Positions 1 to 5,283 of a DNA stretch of 5,283 bases are shown one piece after another (within the stretch, counting starts at the first letter, position 1; the number at the start of each line of letters is the position of its first letter). A model generated the notes under the pieces. It saw only the letters and a list, made by a program, of their open reading frames with translations, was not told the origin of the DNA and did not search any database. The stretch comes from an uncultured Oscillospiraceae bacterium (lineage in GTDB: Bacteria > Bacillota > Clostridia > Oscillospirales > Oscillospiraceae). Location of the stretch: the NCBI GenBank assembly GCA_904398675.1, contig CAJFPI010000264.1:1-5283 (forward strand). Reading direction: 5' to 3'. A program made the position numbers and the translations under genes.

Positions 1-465
1 ACAGCCTGTCTCCAGGAGGCGGGCTGTGCGGTCCAGGTGCGGCGGAAACGGGTCTGCCTGGAGAGCCATGGGAGGCTGCATGGAATCCGTCCAGTGCGCA
101 CGGCCCCCTACCCCGGCTTTCCCACCGACGCCCAGGCGGTGCTGATGGCGGCCCTGGCCGGAGGGTCAGGGACCACTATGTTTGTAGAAAATATGTTTGA
201 TAACCGATATCGCCATGTGGATGAGCTCTCCCGCATGGGGGCGGACATTCAGCTGGCGGGTCGAGTGGCGGTAGTCACCGGCCGTCCGCTCCATGGAGCT
301 CGGGTGCACAGCACAGATCTGCGGGGTGGGGCGGCCTTGGTGGTGGCCGCGCTGGCAGCAGATGGGACTACACAAGTGAGCGGGTTAGAGCATATTCTGC
401 GGGGCTATGAGGGTTTGGAGGACAATTTAGCCGCTCTGGGAGCGGATATCTGTCTCCGCTCGTAG
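1..465 (+). CDS. murA: UDP-N-acetylglucosamine 1-carboxyvinyltransferase, C-terminal part (5' end outside window)
   Basis: MurA transfers the enolpyruvyl group of PEP to UDP-GlcNAc, the first committed step of cytoplasmic peptidoglycan precursor synthesis. The frame is open from base 1, giving 154 residues before TAG; the family is about 420 residues long, so roughly the last third is present. Seen in the fragment: PYPGFPTDAQAV (residues 36-47; Asp43 corresponds to the conserved active-site Asp of the FPTD loop), FDNRYRHVDELSRMGADI, the DLRGGAALV segment, and RGYEGLEDNLAALGADI at the C-terminus, which matches the family's DRGYE..LGA ending. The catalytic Cys loop lies upstream, outside the window. 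A GTG at 37 falls inside the conserved domain and is not a start. The gene is probably cotranscribed with ftsQ 52 nt downstream. Clostridia may carry two murA paralogues, and the fragment cannot tell which this is. Confidence 0.95.
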   Translation, partial: TACLQEAGCAVQVRRKRVCLESHGRLHGIRPVRTAPYPGFPTDAQAVLMAALAGGSGTTMFVENMFDNRYRHVDELSRMGADIQLAGRVAVVTGRPLHGARVHSTDLRGGAALVVAALAADGTTQVSGLEHILRGYEGLEDNLAALGADICLRS

Positions 466-517
466 GGACAAAAGAAAGACTTGCAGCCGGAATTCCGGTG
501 GGTAACAGGAGAACAAT

Positions 518-1378
518 ATGGCGTCAATGCGGCACAATCGAACAAGGCGGCGGGGACGGCGGCGGTCCGGCGCGCTTTTCAAAATGTTGTGTGCGGGGGC
601 TTTAGTGGCGGCCGCCACTCTGGGAGCGACAGTATTTTTTCAGGTAGAGACCATTGTGGTGGTGGGAAACAGCCGCTACACAGAGCAGGAGGTAATAGAG
701 GCCTCTGGCGTGCAGATTGGAGATAACTTATTCCAGATGAATAAAAATCAGATCAGCCAGCGCATTTTGCAGCGCCTTCCCTATGTTGGAGAGGTGTCCC
801 CCCAAAGAGGGCTGCCGAGTACACTGACCCTCCAGGTAACAGAAATCGCGGCTGCTGCCCGGGTAGAAGTTTATGCGGAGCCCTCTGTGCAGGAACAGGA
901 GGAGACGGACTCTGGAGAGAGCGGGGAAGAAAAAAGCTCAGCAGAACCGCTGACTCTGGCGGAACAGCCCTGGCTGATCAGTGTCAGCGGAAAGCTGCTG
1001 GAAGTGGCACCGGAGGAAGCCGGGACTCTTACGGTCACAGGACTGACGTTACTGGCGCCCCAGGCGGGGACCATGGCGGCGGTTCCGCAGGAGCAGCAGT
1101 ACCGTTTGGAGGCGTTAAAAGAGTTGCTCTTGGGCCTGGAGGAATTGGGACAGCTGGAGTGGGTTTCTAATGTAGATTTGACTCATTCTACTTGGGTTGG
1201 GATGCGCTATCGAGAGAATTTTGAGGCACGGCTTCCTTTGCAGGATTTGTCCCATTCTTTGGCGGTCCTTTCGGCGGCGGTGGAAAATATCCTTCAAACT
1301 TGGGGGGAGCAGGCAGCGGGAACAATCGACCTTACCCAGGAGATGGCGGACGCCATTTTTACTCCCGCAGAAAGCTGA
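518..1378 (+). CDS. ftsQ: Cell division protein FtsQ/DivIB (POTRA-domain divisome protein)
   Basis: Bitopic membrane protein of the divisome; in the family it acts outside the membrane with the FtsL and FtsB/DivIC partners to control septal wall synthesis. It has 286 residues, normal for the family. Seen: an Arg-rich cytoplasmic tail (residues 1-17), one hydrophobic segment (about 19-41), then a POTRA-like domain (about 42-110) with VETIVVVGNSRYTEQEVIEASGV, GDNLFQMN, ILQRLPYV and a strand ending in VTE. The beta domain follows (WLISVSGKLLEV at about 151-162, then GLTLLAP). Between them is a Glu/Ser-rich stretch (about 120-142) that is not typical. The ATG at 518 is chosen because AGGAGA (507-512) sits 5 nt upstream; the next Met is residue 4. 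The position between murA and ftsZ supports the call, although FtsQ sequences diverge strongly. No terminator is seen between murA and ftsQ. Confidence 0.9.
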   Translation: MASMRHNRTRRRGRRRSGALFKMLCAGALVAAATLGATVFFQVETIVVVGNSRYTEQEVIEASGVQIGDNLFQMNKNQISQRILQRLPYVGEVSPQRGLPSTLTLQVTEIAAAARVEVYAEPSVQEQEETDSGESGEEKSSAEPLTLAEQPWLISVSGKLLEVAPEEAGTLTVTGLTLLAPQAGTMAAVPQEQQYRLEALKELLLGLEELGQLEWVSNVDLTHSTWVGMRYRENFEARLPLQDLSHSLAVLSAAVENILQTWGEQAAGTIDLTQEMADAIFTPAES

Positions 1379-1451
1379 GAAGAAAGATGGAAGGAGAAAG
1401 AAATTTTGCGCTGAAAAAGCTGGAAAGTTTCTGTAATTCCGCCTTTTTCTC

Positions 1452-1480
1452 TTGACCTGTCTGAAAAAGAGCGATACAAT
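1452..1480 (+). promoter_or_regulatory. SigA-type promoter for ftsZ
   Basis: TTGACC (1452-1457) and TACAAT (1475-1480) are separated by exactly 17 nt, a near-consensus housekeeping promoter. Transcription would start near 1487 and leave a leader of about 78 nt before the ftsZ ATG. It lies in the 186-bp gap after ftsQ. No terminator is visible after ftsQ, so ftsZ may receive both read-through and its own transcripts. Confidence 0.75.
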
Positions 1481-1506
1481 AAATCAAGATATCGTTTTTA
1501 AAATTG

Positions 1507-1536
1507 ATCCGACCACAAGAACTGGTTGCGGCGGAT
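1507..1536 (+). other. Possible bulged hairpin in the ftsZ leader
   Basis: ATCCG (1507-1511) can pair with CGGAT (1532-1536), and stacked on it ACCA (1512-1515) can pair with TGGT (1523-1526), leaving a 7-nt loop and a 5-nt bulge on the 3' side. It lies between the predicted transcription start and the ribosome binding site. It has no U-tract, so it is not a terminator. The pairing is short and could be chance. Confidence 0.25.
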
Positions 1537-1564
1537 ATTAACTTGATACTTAGGAGGAGCGAGC

Positions 1565-2713
<1,149 letters not shown>

Positions 2714-2727
2714 AAGAGGCAAGAAAA

Positions 2728-2762
2728 CGCCCCGGAACAGGAAATCGTTCCGGGGCGTTTTT
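2728..2762. terminator. Intrinsic terminator after ftsZ, probably bidirectional
   Basis: An 11-bp perfect GC-rich stem, CGCCCCGGAAC (2728-2738) with GTTCCGGGGCG (2747-2757), has an 8-nt loop and is followed by TTTTT (2758-2762). The left flank is A-rich (AAGAAAA, 2721-2727), giving a U-rich tract when read on the other strand. It lies between two convergent genes (ftsZ stop at 2713, the - strand gene's stop at 2787) and can end both transcripts. Confidence 0.93.
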
Positions 2763-2786
2763 GATCATATGAAAGGATCGGAAAGT

Positions 2787-3557
2787 TTACCCAAGCGGTT
2801 GAGCGGCAACAAGGGGGGAAGTTCGTTTTCCCTGTTTGACCTCGTAGCCCATATCCGCAATGAGATCCTGGTCTGGGTCCAAATATAGACTTTGATGAAA
2901 GCCGTCCAAAAGAGCTGGATGACCGTCACATTCCTGGGAGATGTCTGCCTGGGCGAGTCCAGGAATATTCAAAAGCCGCAGCAGCATCGCAGTGTGGCTG
3001 TCCACACTTCCGTGCCAGGTAACCAGACCAAGAAGTTTTTTGCGATCGAGTGCCAAAACCTCACTGGGCAGCAGTTCGTCGGAAACCAGAATTGCCGGGC
3101 GGTTTCCCAGAGGATCTGGAGTTTTCTGCCCCAAAAGCAGCCGGATGACCCGATTTGAGATGTCCCGCAGGTCAGCGCCCCGCGCAGCCATATAGGGATT
3201 TTCCATGGCGGCAAAGGCAGCGGAGAAGCTGGTTCCAGCCACTTGGACCGCATATTCGGCGGTGGTGTATTGAGTTTGGATAATGGACAAGATGCTTTCA
3301 ACGAAGGAATCATCCTCTAAGAGCATGGCATGAATGGCAAAAATAGAAGCCGCCTGAGGGCCTACAACAAGGGAGGCTTGATCATACAAATCTGCTAACT
3401 GGAGAACAGCCCGGTGTTGAGCCATTTGAAACCGATGTACCTCATCACCCGAAGAGAGCTGGGAGAGAAACTCCAGATGAAAAGGTTTTCGGTGGTAGAC
3501 CCGAAGCGGGCCATAGGCAGTCTGATCTAAAATCGACTTCCCAGTTAAAACTTTCAT
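2787..3557 (-). CDS. Stand-alone PTS enzyme I N-terminal-domain-like protein (no PEP-binding barrel)
   Basis: In full enzyme I (about 570 residues) the N-terminal half binds HPr and carries the phospho-histidine, while the C-terminal barrel binds PEP. This 256-residue protein covers only the N-terminal half and then stops. Seen: a helical region with IFAIHAMLLEDDSF (residues 72-85), matching the HPr-binding subdomain's IF..H.MLLED; ARGADLRDISNRVIRLLLG (125-143), matching the family's ERAADVRDIG.R; AILVSDELLPSE (155-166), matching the ILVA.DLTPSE strand; and SHTAMLLRLLNIPGL (187-201) with His188 at the phosphohistidine position. The swivelling domain closes with GHPALLDGFHQSLYLDPDQDLI. The ATG at 3557 is preferred over one at 3608 because GGGGGCGGTGATCC just upstream resembles an extended Shine-Dalgarno, and the protein then aligns from its start. 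It has its own promoter and converges on ftsZ. The role is unknown: it may accept or buffer phosphate from HPr, or bind HPr in regulation. It cannot use PEP alone. Confidence 0.85.
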   Translation of the reverse strand: MKVLTGKSILDQTAYGPLRVYHRKPFHLEFLSQLSSGDEVHRFQMAQHRAVLQLADLYDQASLVVGPQAASIFAIHAMLLEDDSFVESILSIIQTQYTTAEYAVQVAGTSFSAAFAAMENPYMAARGADLRDISNRVIRLLLGQKTPDPLGNRPAILVSDELLPSEVLALDRKKLLGLVTWHGSVDSHTAMLLRLLNIPGLAQADISQECDGHPALLDGFHQSLYLDPDQDLIADMGYEVKQGKRTSPLVAAQPLG

Positions 3558-3558
3558 A

Positions 3559-3575
3559 GGATCACCGCCCCCTTT
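3559..3575 (-). promoter_or_regulatory. Extended Shine-Dalgarno that sets the start of the enzyme I-like gene
   Basis: Read on the - strand, AAAGGGGGCGGTGATCC lies directly before CT-ATG at 3557. The GGTGATCC part complements the anti-Shine-Dalgarno tail of 16S rRNA (consensus AAAGGAGGTGATCC), though the GGAGG core is altered to GGGCGG. The alternative ATG at 3608 has no comparable site. Confidence 0.65.
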
Positions 3576-3671
3576 TGGAATTGGAAAAATGTTTGGCCAT
3601 TGATACAATCCAACCTCTGGATCAGAGAACGGACAAAGGGCGAACAGGCTCTATACCTTACTGTATGTTTG

Positions 3672-3700
3672 ATTATAGTAATATTTTTGCGTTTTGTAAA
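3672..3700 (-). promoter_or_regulatory. SigA-type promoter for the enzyme I-like gene
   Basis: On the - strand, TTTACA (3700-3695) and TATAAT (3677-3672) are spaced by 17 nt, with a consensus -10 box. The predicted start is near 3665, giving a leader of about 108 nt. The hexamers and spacing are the same as in the rightward promoter of the same region. Confidence 0.78.
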
Positions 3701-3730
3701 TCGGGAATAATGCACAACATAGAATGTAAT

Positions 3731-3744
3731 ATTTTGGTAAAAAT
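3731..3744. repeat. 14-bp dyad, copy 1 (candidate operator)
   Basis: ATTTTGGTAAAAAT is an imperfect inverted repeat lying 31 bp upstream of the leftward -35 box. Its reverse complement matches the second copy at 12 of 14 positions. AT-rich dyads arise readily by chance, so function is inferred only from the pairing and placement. Confidence 0.4.
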
Positions 3745-3771
3745 TTGACGGCGACAAACATTTTGACTTGC

Positions 3772-3785
3772 ATTTTTGGCAAAAT
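3772..3785. repeat. 14-bp dyad, copy 2 (candidate operator)
   Basis: ATTTTTGGCAAAAT sits within a longer inverted repeat, CATTTT (3771-3776) and AAAATG (3781-3786), with a 4-nt centre. It starts 41 bp after copy 1, about four helical turns, and lies 37 bp upstream of the rightward -35 box. The two copies are near-inverted repeats of one another. Confidence 0.4.
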
Positions 3786-3820
3786 GAGAAGAAAAGGAAA
3801 GGAAAAGAAGGAAAAGCGGC

Positions 3821-3840
3821 GCTTTACAGCGCTAAACAGC
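3821..3840 (+). repeat. Tandem 10-bp repeat over the -35 region
   Basis: GCTTTACAGC (3821-3830) is followed directly by GCTAAACAGC (3831-3840); 8 of 10 positions match. The first copy contains the -35 hexamer TTTACA and the second fills most of the spacer. Repeats spaced one helical turn apart on a promoter are a common operator layout, but no known regulator site was recognised. Confidence 0.45.
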
Positions 3841-3851
3841 CGTGCTATAAT
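3823..3851 (+). promoter_or_regulatory. SigA-type promoter for the aminotransferase gene
   Basis: TTTACA (3823-3828) and TATAAT (3846-3851) are separated by 17 nt. An A/G-only run (3786-3816) lies just upstream and might act as an UP-like element. The predicted start is near 3858, giving a leader of about 75 nt to the ATG at 3933. Confidence 0.8.
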
Positions 3852-3917
3852 AACAACGAAAGTTGCCCTCCCAAGGGGAAATCCAATGGAAGGGTCTGAA
3901 TGAGAAATTTCAATTCC

Positions 3918-3923
3918 AGGAGG
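3918..3923 (+). promoter_or_regulatory. Ribosome binding site that decides the aminotransferase start
   Basis: A perfect AGGAGG lies 9 nt before the ATG at 3933. The upstream in-frame ATG at 3900 has only a weak GGAAGGG before it and would add an 11-residue N-terminus (MRNFNSRRFCP) translated through this ribosome binding site, so 3933 is preferred. Confidence 0.85.
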
Positions 3924-3932
3924 TTTTGTCCC

Positions 3933-5114
3933 ATGGTTTCCAAACGTATGCTTGGGCTGGGCACGGCCCGCTCTGTGATTCGGGAGCTATTCGAGTACGG
4001 CAATCAACGAGCTGCTGTTGTGGGCCGGGAAAATGTATTTGACTTCTCTCTGGGAAATCCCAGTGTGCCCGCCCCTCCCCAGGTGAATGAGACGGCAATC
4101 CGAATTCTGCAGGAGCAGCCGGATTTGATTCACTGCTACACCAGTGCGCAGGGAGACGCCGCCGCCCGGCAGCGGTTTGCAGATTCACTAAACCGCCGCT
4201 TTCATGGGGACTATACTGCGGATCAGTTCTATCTCACGGTAGGCGCCGCCGCATCTCTATGCTGTGTGTTCAACGGACTCACCTGTCCGGGGGATGAGTT
4301 TATCGTCTTTGCCCCCTATTTCCCGGAGTACCAGGTATTTATTGAGGGGGCCGGGGCCAAGATGGTGCTGATTCCCCCGGAAATCGAGCACTTCCAGATT
4401 GATTTTGCTGCCTTTGAGCAGGCCCTCACCGTCCACACCAAGGGCGTGGTGGTAAACAGCCCCAATAACCCGTCCGGCGTGGTCTACTCCCAGGAGACCT
4501 TGGAGCGGCTCTCAGATATTTTACGGAAGAAGGAGGCCGAGTATGGCCACCCCATCTATCTGATTTCGGATGAGCCCTACCGGGAGATTGTTTTCTCCGG
4601 CGTGCAGGCGCCCTGGATTCCCCATCTCTACGACGATACAATTGTGTGTTACTCCTTCAGCAAGTCCCTGTCCCTCCCTGGCGAGCGCCTGGGCTATGTG
4701 CTGGTGCCCGGCAAAGTGACCGACTCCAAGGAGGTGTATGCTGCCGTGGCGGGGGCCGGGCGCTCTCTGGGCTATGTAAACGCCCCCAGCTTGTTCCAGC
4801 AGGTGACTTCTTTGTGCTGTGATTTGACCTCCGATTTATCTGTGTACGAGAAAAACTGCAAGCTGCTGGTTCCCGCTCTGCGGGAGATGGGGTACCACGT
4901 GGCAGAACCGGGCGGAGCATTTTATTTGTTCCCACGCAGCCTGGAGCCGGACGATAAGGCGTTCAGTGAGCGGGCGAAGCAGTTTGATCTTCTGCTGGTA
5001 CCAGGTTCCGGCTTTGGTGCGCCAGGGCATTTCCGGCTGGCTTACTGTGTGCAGACGGAAATGATTGAGCGGGCTCTGCCGAAATTCCAGGAGCTGGCCG
5101 ACTCGTATCGTTAA
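3933..5114 (+). CDS. Pyridoxal-phosphate-dependent aminotransferase (class I/II, fold type I)
   Basis: Cytoplasmic PLP enzyme that moves an amino group between an amino acid and a 2-oxo acid; the substrates cannot be fixed from sequence. It has 393 residues, normal for the family. Seen, in order: the N-terminal FSLGNPSVPAPP (residues 38-49, the substrate-contacting loop with G41-N42-P43), YTSAQGDAAARQ (69-80), VGAAASL (103-109, cofactor phosphate region), APYFPEY (127-133), NSPNNPSG (175-182, Asn179 contacts the PLP ring), SDEPYREI (212-219, Asp213 and Tyr216), SFSKSLSLPGERLGY (241-255) with Lys244 as the Schiff-base lysine and Arg252 binding phosphate, and FRLAYC (367-372) with Arg368 for the substrate carboxylate. 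All key residues are present, so it should be active. It resembles aspartate/aromatic-type aminotransferases. It is a single-gene transcript with its own promoter and terminator, divergent from the enzyme I-like gene. Confidence 0.95.
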   Translation: MVSKRMLGLGTARSVIRELFEYGNQRAAVVGRENVFDFSLGNPSVPAPPQVNETAIRILQEQPDLIHCYTSAQGDAAARQRFADSLNRRFHGDYTADQFYLTVGAAASLCCVFNGLTCPGDEFIVFAPYFPEYQVFIEGAGAKMVLIPPEIEHFQIDFAAFEQALTVHTKGVVVNSPNNPSGVVYSQETLERLSDILRKKEAEYGHPIYLISDEPYREIVFSGVQAPWIPHLYDDTIVCYSFSKSLSLPGERLGYVLVPGKVTDSKEVYAAVAGAGRSLGYVNAPSLFQQVTSLCCDLTSDLSVYEKNCKLLVPALREMGYHVAEPGGAFYLFPRSLEPDDKAFSERAKQFDLLLVPGSGFGAPGHFRLAYCVQTEMIERALPKFQELADSYR

Positions 5115-5130
5115 AATCGGCGTAAAATAC

Positions 5131-5170
5131 AGGCAAAGCGGAGGAAAAAGACACCGCTTTGCCTGATTTT
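5131..5170 (+). terminator. Intrinsic terminator after the aminotransferase gene
   Basis: An 11-bp perfect stem, AGGCAAAGCGG (5131-5141) with CCGCTTTGCCT (5154-5164), has a 12-nt purine-rich loop and is followed by GATTTTT. It starts 16 bp after the stop codon and separates this gene from whatever follows. Confidence 0.9.
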
Positions 5171-5207
5171 TATAGAATCCCAGTGTTTTTTTTCATCGTT
5201 TTTCCCC

Positions 5208-5237
5208 TAGTCAAACCCTAGGGTCATTTAGTATGAT
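5208..5237 (+). promoter_or_regulatory. Possible weak promoter of the next gene
   Basis: TATGAT (5232-5237) is a fair -10 box, but the best -35 candidate (TAGTCA, 5208-5213, 18-nt spacer) is poor. The call rests mainly on its place between a terminator and a ribosome binding site, and on an activator-like repeat at the -35 position. Confidence 0.35.
5215..5224. repeat. 10-bp perfect palindrome before the next gene
   Basis: ACCCTAGGGT is a perfect palindrome. CCCTAG also occurs at 5205-5210, 11 bp before its copy at 5216-5221, giving a phased direct repeat. It lies just upstream of a possible -10 box, a plausible operator position. The regulator is unknown. Confidence 0.35.
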
Positions 5238-5276
5238 TAATCTGGTAAAAAAGAAGACAGAGAATAAAATTCCCGC

Positions 5277-5283
5277 AGGAGGA
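5277..5283 (+). promoter_or_regulatory. Ribosome binding site of a gene starting beyond the window
   Basis: AGGAGGA occupies the last seven bases after an AT-rich leader. Together with the terminator upstream, it implies that a + strand gene begins within about 10 nt past the window edge. Its identity cannot be seen. Confidence 0.65.

Larger units (their letters stand above)
3558..3932. other. Divergent intergenic regulatory region (375 bp)
   Basis: AT-rich spacer between two divergently transcribed genes, with no convincing coding sequence. From left to right it holds the roughly 108-nt leader of the - strand gene, a leftward promoter (3672-3700), two related 14-bp dyads (3731-3744 and 3772-3785), an all-purine run (3786-3816), a rightward promoter (3823-3851) overlapped by a tandem 10-bp repeat (3821-3840), and the leader of the aminotransferase gene. 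No known riboswitch was recognised in either leader. Confidence 0.7.

Noticed and set aside
1387..1455. 22-codon ORF in the ftsQ-ftsZ gap
   Set aside because: Only a weak AGAAG-like sequence precedes it, and it ends within the -35 box of the ftsZ promoter. No feature suggests a leader peptide.
2892..3195. Rightward open frames opposite the enzyme I-like gene
   Set aside because: Reverse-frame shadows without ribosome binding sites or family motifs.
3558..3608. 17-residue N-terminal extension of the enzyme I-like protein (start at 3608)
   Set aside because: No ribosome binding site at 3608, a strong extended Shine-Dalgarno before 3557, and the family alignment begins at the 3557 start.
3745..3773. 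TTGACG (3745-3750) and TTGACT (3763-3768) as further rightward -35 boxes
   Set aside because: Neither has an acceptable -10 hexamer at 16-18 nt; the TTTACA-TATAAT pair downstream is far better.
3858..3917. Riboswitch or attenuator in the aminotransferase leader
   Set aside because: Only weak pairing between CCC and GGG runs and a small GAAATTTC palindrome are visible; no terminator/antiterminator pair or known aptamer core was recognised.
3900..3932. 11-residue N-terminal extension of the aminotransferase (start at 3900)
   Set aside because: The perfect AGGAGG inside this stretch serves the ATG at 3933, whose N-terminus MVSKRM looks like that of related aminotransferases.

Overview
The window (5,283 bp) looks like chromosome from a Gram-positive Firmicute of class Clostridia, plausibly an Oscillospiraceae-type gut anaerobe. 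This is inferred from moderately GC-rich coding DNA with AT-rich spacers, strong AGGAGG ribosome binding sites, SigA-type promoters with 17-bp spacers, and protein sequences of clostridial character. No database search was possible, so the family-level placement is an inference. I see no mobile element, CRISPR array, tRNA or rRNA.

Left half (1-2762), a compact division and cell-wall (dcw) block on the + strand. It begins inside murA (UDP-GlcNAc enolpyruvyltransferase, C-terminal part only). A 52-nt gap leads to ftsQ/divIB, a single-pass membrane divisome protein with a POTRA domain and an unusual acidic insert. After 186 bp, which hold a good promoter (TTGACC-17-TACAAT), comes ftsZ. A strong hairpin follows ftsZ and can terminate transcription from both sides. 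ftsA is not next to ftsZ, and the spoIIGA-sigE genes often found downstream of ftsZ in spore formers are absent.

Middle (2787-3932). A - strand gene converges on ftsZ. It encodes a 256-residue protein that matches only the N-terminal half (HPr-binding and phosphohistidine domains) of PTS enzyme I, with no PEP-binding barrel. The active-site histidine is kept but the residues before it are changed. A 375-bp AT-rich intergenic region separates it from the next gene. That region holds two divergent promoters of identical hexamers and spacing (TTTACA-17-TATAAT), a pair of related 14-bp dyads, and a tandem 10-bp repeat over the rightward -35 box.

Right part (3933-5283). A complete fold-type I PLP-dependent aminotransferase with all the usual cofactor residues ends in a clear intrinsic terminator. 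The last ~110 bp look like the leader of another + strand gene: a possible -10 box, a 10-bp palindrome, and an AGGAGGA sequence at the very edge.

MurA supplies peptidoglycan precursor, FtsQ and FtsZ build the divisome, and FtsZ can also be transcribed from its own promoter. The enzyme I-like protein and the aminotransferase are separate transcription units whose shared intergenic region suggests joint control. The enzyme I-like orphan and its regulatory region are the most interesting parts of the window.
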